Shown: one piece after another, positions 7,302-10,996 of the stretch
How positions within the stretch are numbered: the stretch's first letter is position 1
Layout of the letters: the number at the start of each line of letters is the position of its first letter
NCBI GenBank assembly: GCA_965368175.1
Contig: CBDULX010000099.1
Coordinates: 1 to 10,996, forward strand
Direction of reading: 5' to 3'
DNA from: CBDULX01 sp965368175
GTDB taxonomy: Bacteria > Pseudomonadota > Gammaproteobacteria > SZUA-229
DNA length: 10,996 nt
The notes under the pieces: model-generated
What the model was told of the DNA's origin: nothing
The model's database searches: none
What the model saw: only the letters and a program-made list of their open reading frames with translations
Translations under genes and position numbers: made by a program

Positions 7302-7307
7302 AAGGTG
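7302..7307 (+). promoter_or_regulatory. Ribosome-binding site that sets the metZ start
   Basis: AAGGTG overlaps the last base of the upstream stop codon and lies four bases before ATG at 7312. The same frame stays open further upstream to an ATG at 7249 inside the small YkuD gene. However, that extension has no such site, and its translation (MSCSIWLIPVVRS...) does not match the family. The start at 7312 is therefore preferred. Confidence 0.7.
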
Positions 7308-7311
7308 TGCA

Positions 7312-8493
7312 ATGTCGGAATTAGAAGACGATTATGGTTTTGATACACTCGCTGTTCGTGCCGGACAGGTACGTACCGCAGAGGGTGAACACAGTGAACC
7401 CATTTTTCCTACTTCGAGCTATGTATTTAGTTCGGCGGCCGAGGCTGCTGCTCGTTTTTCTGGGGAACAGCCGGGCAATATTTACTCCCGGTTTACCAAT
7501 CCAACCGTTAGAACCTTTGAACAACGACTGGCGGCTCTGGAAGGAGCAGAGTGTTGTGTGGCTACTGCCTCGGGTATGTCGGCTATTCTATCAACCTGTC
7601 TTGGACTGCTAAAATCCGGCGATCATATTGTTTCATCACGCAGTATATTTGGCACCACCACCGTATTGTTTACAAACTATATGGCGAAGCTGGGTATAGA
7701 AACCAGTTTTGTCGATCTGACGGATATGGCCAGCTGGAAAGCTGCCATTCGTCCTGAAACCCGTTTGTTGTTTCTGGAAACCCCATCGAATCCATTGACT
7801 GAACTGGCCGATATTAAACAGCTGGCGGCTCTGGCACATGAAAACGACTGCTTGCTGGCCGTGGATAACTGTTTCTGTACGCCCGCCCTGCAACAACCGA
7901 TCAGGCTCGGTGCCGATATCGTGATCCACTCAGCCACTAAATATCTGGATGGTCAGGGCCGTTGTGTCGGGGGGGCAGTGCTGGGTAGCAAGGAAATAGT
8001 TGGTACAGATGTTTATGGTTTCCTGAGAACGGCAGGACCAACCATGAGTGCGTTCAATGCCTGGGTATTTTTAAAAGGACTGGAAACTCTGAGTATTCGC
8101 ATGAAAGCTCATAGTCACAATGCATTAGTATTGGCGAAATGGCTTGAACAACAGCCTGCGGTAAAGCGTGTGTATTTTCCAGGTCTGGAAAGTCATCCCC
8201 AGTATCCGCTGGCGAAACAGCAGCAATCGGACTTTGGGGGTTTGTTGTCGTTTGAACTGAAAGGTGGCAAAGAAGCAGGCTGGAAATTAATTGATGCGAC
8301 CCGTATGGTGTCCATTACCGCCAATCTGGGTGATACCAAAACTACCATTACTCATCCAGCTACGACCACCCACGGTCGTTTAACCCCGGAACAGCGTGCC
8401 GAGTCTGGTATCGCTGACGGATTGATACGGGTAGCTGTGGGCCTTGAAGATATTGAGGACCTGAAAAAGGATCTGGCCAGAGGAATGGTCTGA
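7312..8493 (+). CDS. metZ: O-succinylhomoserine sulfhydrylase (PLP-dependent)
   Basis: MetZ makes homocysteine directly from O-succinylhomoserine and sulfide, the direct-sulfhydrylation route to methionine in Pseudomonas and relatives, and acts in the cytoplasm. With the ATG at 7312 the protein has 393 residues, normal for the family. It starts MSELEDDYGFDTLAVRAG and contains the Cys/Met-metabolism PLP-enzyme motifs: YSRFTNPT (about 60-67), the pyridoxal-ring region SGMSAI (about 87-92), DNCFCTPALQQP (about 185-196), and the PLP lysine Lys210 in HSATKYLDGQGR. MetB, MetC and methionine gamma-lyase share the fold, but the N-terminal segment EGEHSEPIFPTSSYVF and the folC-purF synteny favour MetZ. 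It lies 10 bases after the small YkuD gene and is probably read from the same promoter. No terminator-like hairpin was seen in the 67 bases that follow it. Confidence 0.94.
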   Translation: MSELEDDYGFDTLAVRAGQVRTAEGEHSEPIFPTSSYVFSSAAEAAARFSGEQPGNIYSRFTNPTVRTFEQRLAALEGAECCVATASGMSAILSTCLGLLKSGDHIVSSRSIFGTTTVLFTNYMAKLGIETSFVDLTDMASWKAAIRPETRLLFLETPSNPLTELADIKQLAALAHENDCLLAVDNCFCTPALQQPIRLGADIVIHSATKYLDGQGRCVGGAVLGSKEIVGTDVYGFLRTAGPTMSAFNAWVFLKGLETLSIRMKAHSHNALVLAKWLEQQPAVKRVYFPGLESHPQYPLAKQQQSDFGGLLSFELKGGKEAGWKLIDATRMVSITANLGDTKTTITHPATTTHGRLTPEQRAESGIADGLIRVAVGLEDIEDLKKDLARGMV

Positions 8494-8560
8494 TTTAACT
8501 ATAGATTGATGCAAATAAAAAATTATTCAACGTGGTCTATGCTGTACTGGTTATAAATCG

Positions 8561-10666
8561 ATGAACCGGATATTCAACGAAACTGATCAGGCTAATGTAT
8601 CTCTTTCACGACCTGTGGTCATGATTGCGGATGATGATAGTGTGATCAGATCTATGTTCCGTAAAGTTCTGGAGCAAAAAAACTGTATCGTTATCGAGGC
8701 TGTGAATGGCGTTGAAGCTGTTGATCAGTTTCGTACCCGGCAACTGGATATGGTGTTTCTGGATGCTTTAATGCCATTGAAAAATGGCATCGATGCCTGT
8801 GCAGAAATTCGGAATATGGAGCTGGGGTACACAACGCCACTTTTTTTACTCATTGCCCATGATGATATGGAATCCATATCAAGGGGTAAAAATGTGGCAG
8901 CAACCGACTTTATCACTAAACCGATTAACTGGAGTCTGTTCTCAGAGCGACTGGATTATTTATTGGCGACAATGGAGTTGCAAAAAAATAATTGTGGCCA
9001 GCACAGTAACACACAAAAACTCCTGGAAATGGCTGGCGTAAGCGAGTGGCGCTGGAATTTACCAGATGATCGGTTAACACTCAATCGACGGGCACTCGAT
9101 TTACTGGATGTGAAACAGCAGGTGATTAAGGGTATAGATTCATTCCTGGATTTATTCCCTGAGAGTGATCGTGAACGTTTGCGGGAAATTTTTAACAGTG
9201 CGAAACAGCAGGCGCAGAGTTTTGAATTAGAACAAAAGCTAATCCATCCATCTAAAAAAGAGTGCTTTATTCGTATATTGGGACAGGTTGCTGTGGATGA
9301 ATCAGGAGTGCCACAAGCCATAAATGGTATTATTCAGGATATTACTTCTATCAGGCGTGATGAAGATATGATTCTTCATCAGGCTTATTATGACCCATCA
9401 ACCGATTTACCAAATCTTTTATCTCTGAAAGAGCGACTGGCACATGCCCTTGAGGTGGCTGAGCAAACTCAGTCACAGGTGGCAGTAATATTATTAGGAA
9501 TCGATCGGTTTCAGATAATCAATGCCAGTCTGGGTCATGAAAAAGCTAATCAGCTCTGGGTTGAGTTTGCAGGTTTTCTCAGGCAATGTTTGCATCAGGG
9601 GGACACCCTGGCTCGCATCAGTGAAAATGATTTTGTAATATTACTGGAAGGTGTCAGGGATGTTGATCAGGTGCAGAAGTATTTACAGAATATACGTGTA
9701 TCCCTGATGTCTGCACCTCTGAGTCTATCTGGTGAACAATTACATGTTTCACTAAGCATGGGTGTGGCTATATATCCGGAAGATGATATTACTCCTGATA
9801 CGTTATTAAAGTCGGCTAACCAGGCCTTGCGAAAAGCACGAGCCAGGGGTGGCGATCAGGAATGTATATTTAGTCGCGATATCAGTCAGAGGTTGCATGA
9901 TCGACTGCAGCTCGAAAGAGAGTTAAGATCCGCCTTACAGCAGGGGCAACTGGAAATTCTGTATCAGCCGCAAAAATCTTTGCAGACAGGAAAAATAATC
10001 GGGGTTGAATCCTTATTGCGATGGAATCATCCTGATCATGGCGTGATACATCCATCTCGATTTATCCCATTGGCAGAAGAAAGTGGTTTAATTGGCAGTA
10101 TTGGTGCTTATGTTATTGAAAAGGCCATTGGTCAGGCTCTTGTCTGGCATAATCAGGGGCATGACATACGTCTGGGAATAAACCTGTCTGCGCGGCAGTT
10201 TAATCAGTCTAAACTTATAGGTCAGATTAAGAATGTATTAGAAACTTATCCATTACCTGCATACAAAATTGATTTTGAGATCACAGAATCTATTGCTATG
10301 CGTCATGCCGATGCCAGTATTGAAACCATGCACCAGTTGAAAAAACTGGGTGTTCATCTTTCCATTGATGATTTTGGTACAGGCTATTCGTCATTGAGTT
10401 ATTTACATCAGTTTCCACTTGATGTTATTAAAATTGATCAGTCTTTTGTGAAGGATATAAAAGATAAACAAAATGGAGCCATTGCCAGGGCTATAATTGC
10501 CATGGCTCATAGCCTGGGTCTGGAAGTGATTGCTGAGGGCGTGGAAAATCAATTGCAGCTGGATTTTCTGAAGCAGAATAATTGTCAGTATATACAGGGG
10601 TATCTGGTGTCGAAGCCGTTGACTGCGGATGAATTTGGAGCGTTTATAGCGAATTTTGACTCTTAG
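8561..10666 (+). CDS. Response regulator with REC-PAS-degenerate GGDEF-EAL domains, likely c-di-GMP phosphodiesterase
   Basis: This soluble 701-residue signalling protein has four domains. The REC domain (about 18-135) has the acidic pair Asp24-Asp25, phospho-acceptor Asp68 and Lys120, but Ile98 (ATT) stands where a Thr or Ser is normally found. A PAS domain with PAC tail spans about 150-265. The GGDEF domain (about 272-437) has SENDF (354-358) in place of GGDEF and Gly313 at the first metal-binding Asp, so diguanylate cyclase activity is not expected. The EAL domain (about 450-695) keeps its catalytic set: Glu483 in ESLLRW, Asn541 in NLSARQF, Glu573 and Glu576 in EITES, Asp603-Asp604 in DDFGTG, Lys624 and Glu659. 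It therefore probably hydrolyses c-di-GMP under phosphorylation control. No partner kinase is in the window. The ATG at 8561 lacks a recognisable ribosome-binding site, but later starts would cut into REC. Confidence 0.92.
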   Translation: MNRIFNETDQANVSLSRPVVMIADDDSVIRSMFRKVLEQKNCIVIEAVNGVEAVDQFRTRQLDMVFLDALMPLKNGIDACAEIRNMELGYTTPLFLLIAHDDMESISRGKNVAATDFITKPINWSLFSERLDYLLATMELQKNNCGQHSNTQKLLEMAGVSEWRWNLPDDRLTLNRRALDLLDVKQQVIKGIDSFLDLFPESDRERLREIFNSAKQQAQSFELEQKLIHPSKKECFIRILGQVAVDESGVPQAINGIIQDITSIRRDEDMILHQAYYDPSTDLPNLLSLKERLAHALEVAEQTQSQVAVILLGIDRFQIINASLGHEKANQLWVEFAGFLRQCLHQGDTLARISENDFVILLEGVRDVDQVQKYLQNIRVSLMSAPLSLSGEQLHVSLSMGVAIYPEDDITPDTLLKSANQALRKARARGGDQECIFSRDISQRLHDRLQLERELRSALQQGQLEILYQPQKSLQTGKIIGVESLLRWNHPDHGVIHPSRFIPLAEESGLIGSIGAYVIEKAIGQALVWHNQGHDIRLGINLSARQFNQSKLIGQIKNVLETYPLPAYKIDFEITESIAMRHADASIETMHQLKKLGVHLSIDDFGTGYSSLSYLHQFPLDVIKIDQSFVKDIKDKQNGAIARAIIAMAHSLGLEVIAEGVENQLQLDFLKQNNCQYIQGYLVSKPLTADEFGAFIANFDS

Positions 10667-10750
10667 GCTCAGAGACACAGAGATCAATAAATGTTACTTG
10701 CAGTAATGGGTATTGAATTTACAGACTCTCCGGTTCTATAGATTTATCAC

Positions 10751-10775
10751 CATAAATTCTGTTTTTTAATTTATG
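10751..10775. repeat. AT-rich inverted repeat downstream of the EAL gene
   Basis: CATAAATT at 10751-10758 and AATTTATG at 10768-10775 are exact reverse complements around a nine-base loop (CTGTTTTTT). It could fold in RNA, but it is weak, and the T-run lies in the loop rather than after the stem. It is therefore not a standard intrinsic terminator. It begins 85 bases after the stop of the EAL gene. Confidence 0.5.
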
Positions 10776-10789
10776 AGCTAACTTTAGAC

Positions 10790-10996
10790 ATTGGTTTCGC
10801 CCACTGGCGAGTTACTTCTTTGTCTCCAGCAACAAAGAAGATAACCAAGATAATGCCACCCCGGGTCGCAAGCCACTATGTAAAAAACACATAGCGGTAC
10901 CTTCGTCACTCGCGATTTATGAGGCTGCTGCGGAACTAAGACACATGGATGTGGTGAATGCCGATATTGCAGGAGCAATTATCGGCCACAAACAAT
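10790..10996. repeat. Hairpin-rich segment, probable dispersed-repeat copy, running off the window
   Basis: The segment packs several inverted repeats into about 200 bases. TCGCC/GGCGA pairs at 10797-10810. CTTCTTTGT/ACAAAGAAG pairs at 10815-10840, extended by GTTA/TAAC at 10811-10845. CTATGT/ACATAG pairs at 10876-10894, extended by CC/GG. CACAT/ATGTG lies at 10942-10953. A GCCGATATTG stem pairs at 10960-10986 with one bulged base. The plus strand reads HWRVTSLSPATKKITK without a start codon, then stops at 10892. From memory, text of this kind recurs as a dispersed repeat in gammaproteobacterial genomes, but I cannot check this here. The element may continue past the window. Confidence 0.45.

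Larger units (their letters stand above)
10667..10996. other. Non-coding tail with several inverted repeats
   Basis: No convincing gene is found in the last 330 bases. The first part (10667-10750) is AT-rich and shows nothing I can name. From about 10751 onward the stretch carries a series of inverted repeats, listed separately. A minus-strand frame at 10784-10978 (64 codons) is rich in Cys, His and Pro, resembles no family I know and lacks a ribosome-binding site, so it is not annotated as a gene. Confidence 0.6.

Noticed and set aside
7249..7311. Upstream extension of metZ to the ATG at 7249
   Set aside because: It overlaps the YkuD gene, its residues do not fit the MetZ family, and a good ribosome-binding site precedes the ATG at 7312.
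8552..8557. TATAAA just before the EAL-protein start as a -10 element
   Set aside because: Transcription would begin at or after the ATG, and no -35 lies at a proper distance.
10784..10978. Minus-strand 64-codon frame in the tail
   Set aside because: It spans the hairpin series, lacks a ribosome-binding site, and its composition resembles no known family.

Overview
The window reads as chromosomal DNA from a gammaproteobacterium of moderate GC. The evidence is the gene order folC-dedD-cvpA-purF followed further on by metZ, which is the order known from Pseudomonas and relatives, together with close match of each protein to its gammaproteobacterial family. I cannot name a genus.

Bases 1-3847 hold the conserved block: the 3' part of folC (folate polyglutamylation; its 5' end lies before the window), a SPOR-domain membrane protein of the DedD type that overlaps folC and probably starts at TTG, cvpA behind an extended -10 promoter candidate, and purF (first step of purine synthesis).

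Bases 3851-7301 hold a peptidoglycan-remodelling group placed between purF and metZ, which are neighbours in Pseudomonas. It has a secreted TPR protein with a Csd6-type NTF2-like C-terminal domain, a secreted YkuD-fold L,D-transpeptidase or L,D-carboxypeptidase carrying the same C-terminal domain, a secreted M14 zinc carboxypeptidase on the opposite strand, and a small second YkuD enzyme without a signal peptide. The combination of a YkuD+NTF2-like enzyme and a secreted M14 peptidase resembles the Csd6/Csd4 (Pgp2/Pgp1) pair that trims stem peptides and sets helical cell shape in Helicobacter and Campylobacter. That link is an inference from domain architecture.

Bases 7312-8493 are metZ (O-succinylhomoserine sulfhydrylase, methionine synthesis). 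It sits 10 bases after the small YkuD gene and is probably co-transcribed with it rather than with purF. Bases 8561-10666 encode a REC-PAS-GGDEF-EAL protein whose GGDEF site is degenerate (SENDF) while the EAL site looks intact, so it is probably a c-di-GMP phosphodiesterase.

Bases 10667-10996 have no convincing gene. They contain several inverted repeats and look like part of a dispersed repeat. Likely transcription units are folC-dedD (possibly continuing), cvpA-purF-TPR-YkuD, the M14 gene alone on the minus strand, small YkuD-metZ, and the EAL gene. No tRNA, rRNA, CRISPR array, transposase or phage gene was seen.
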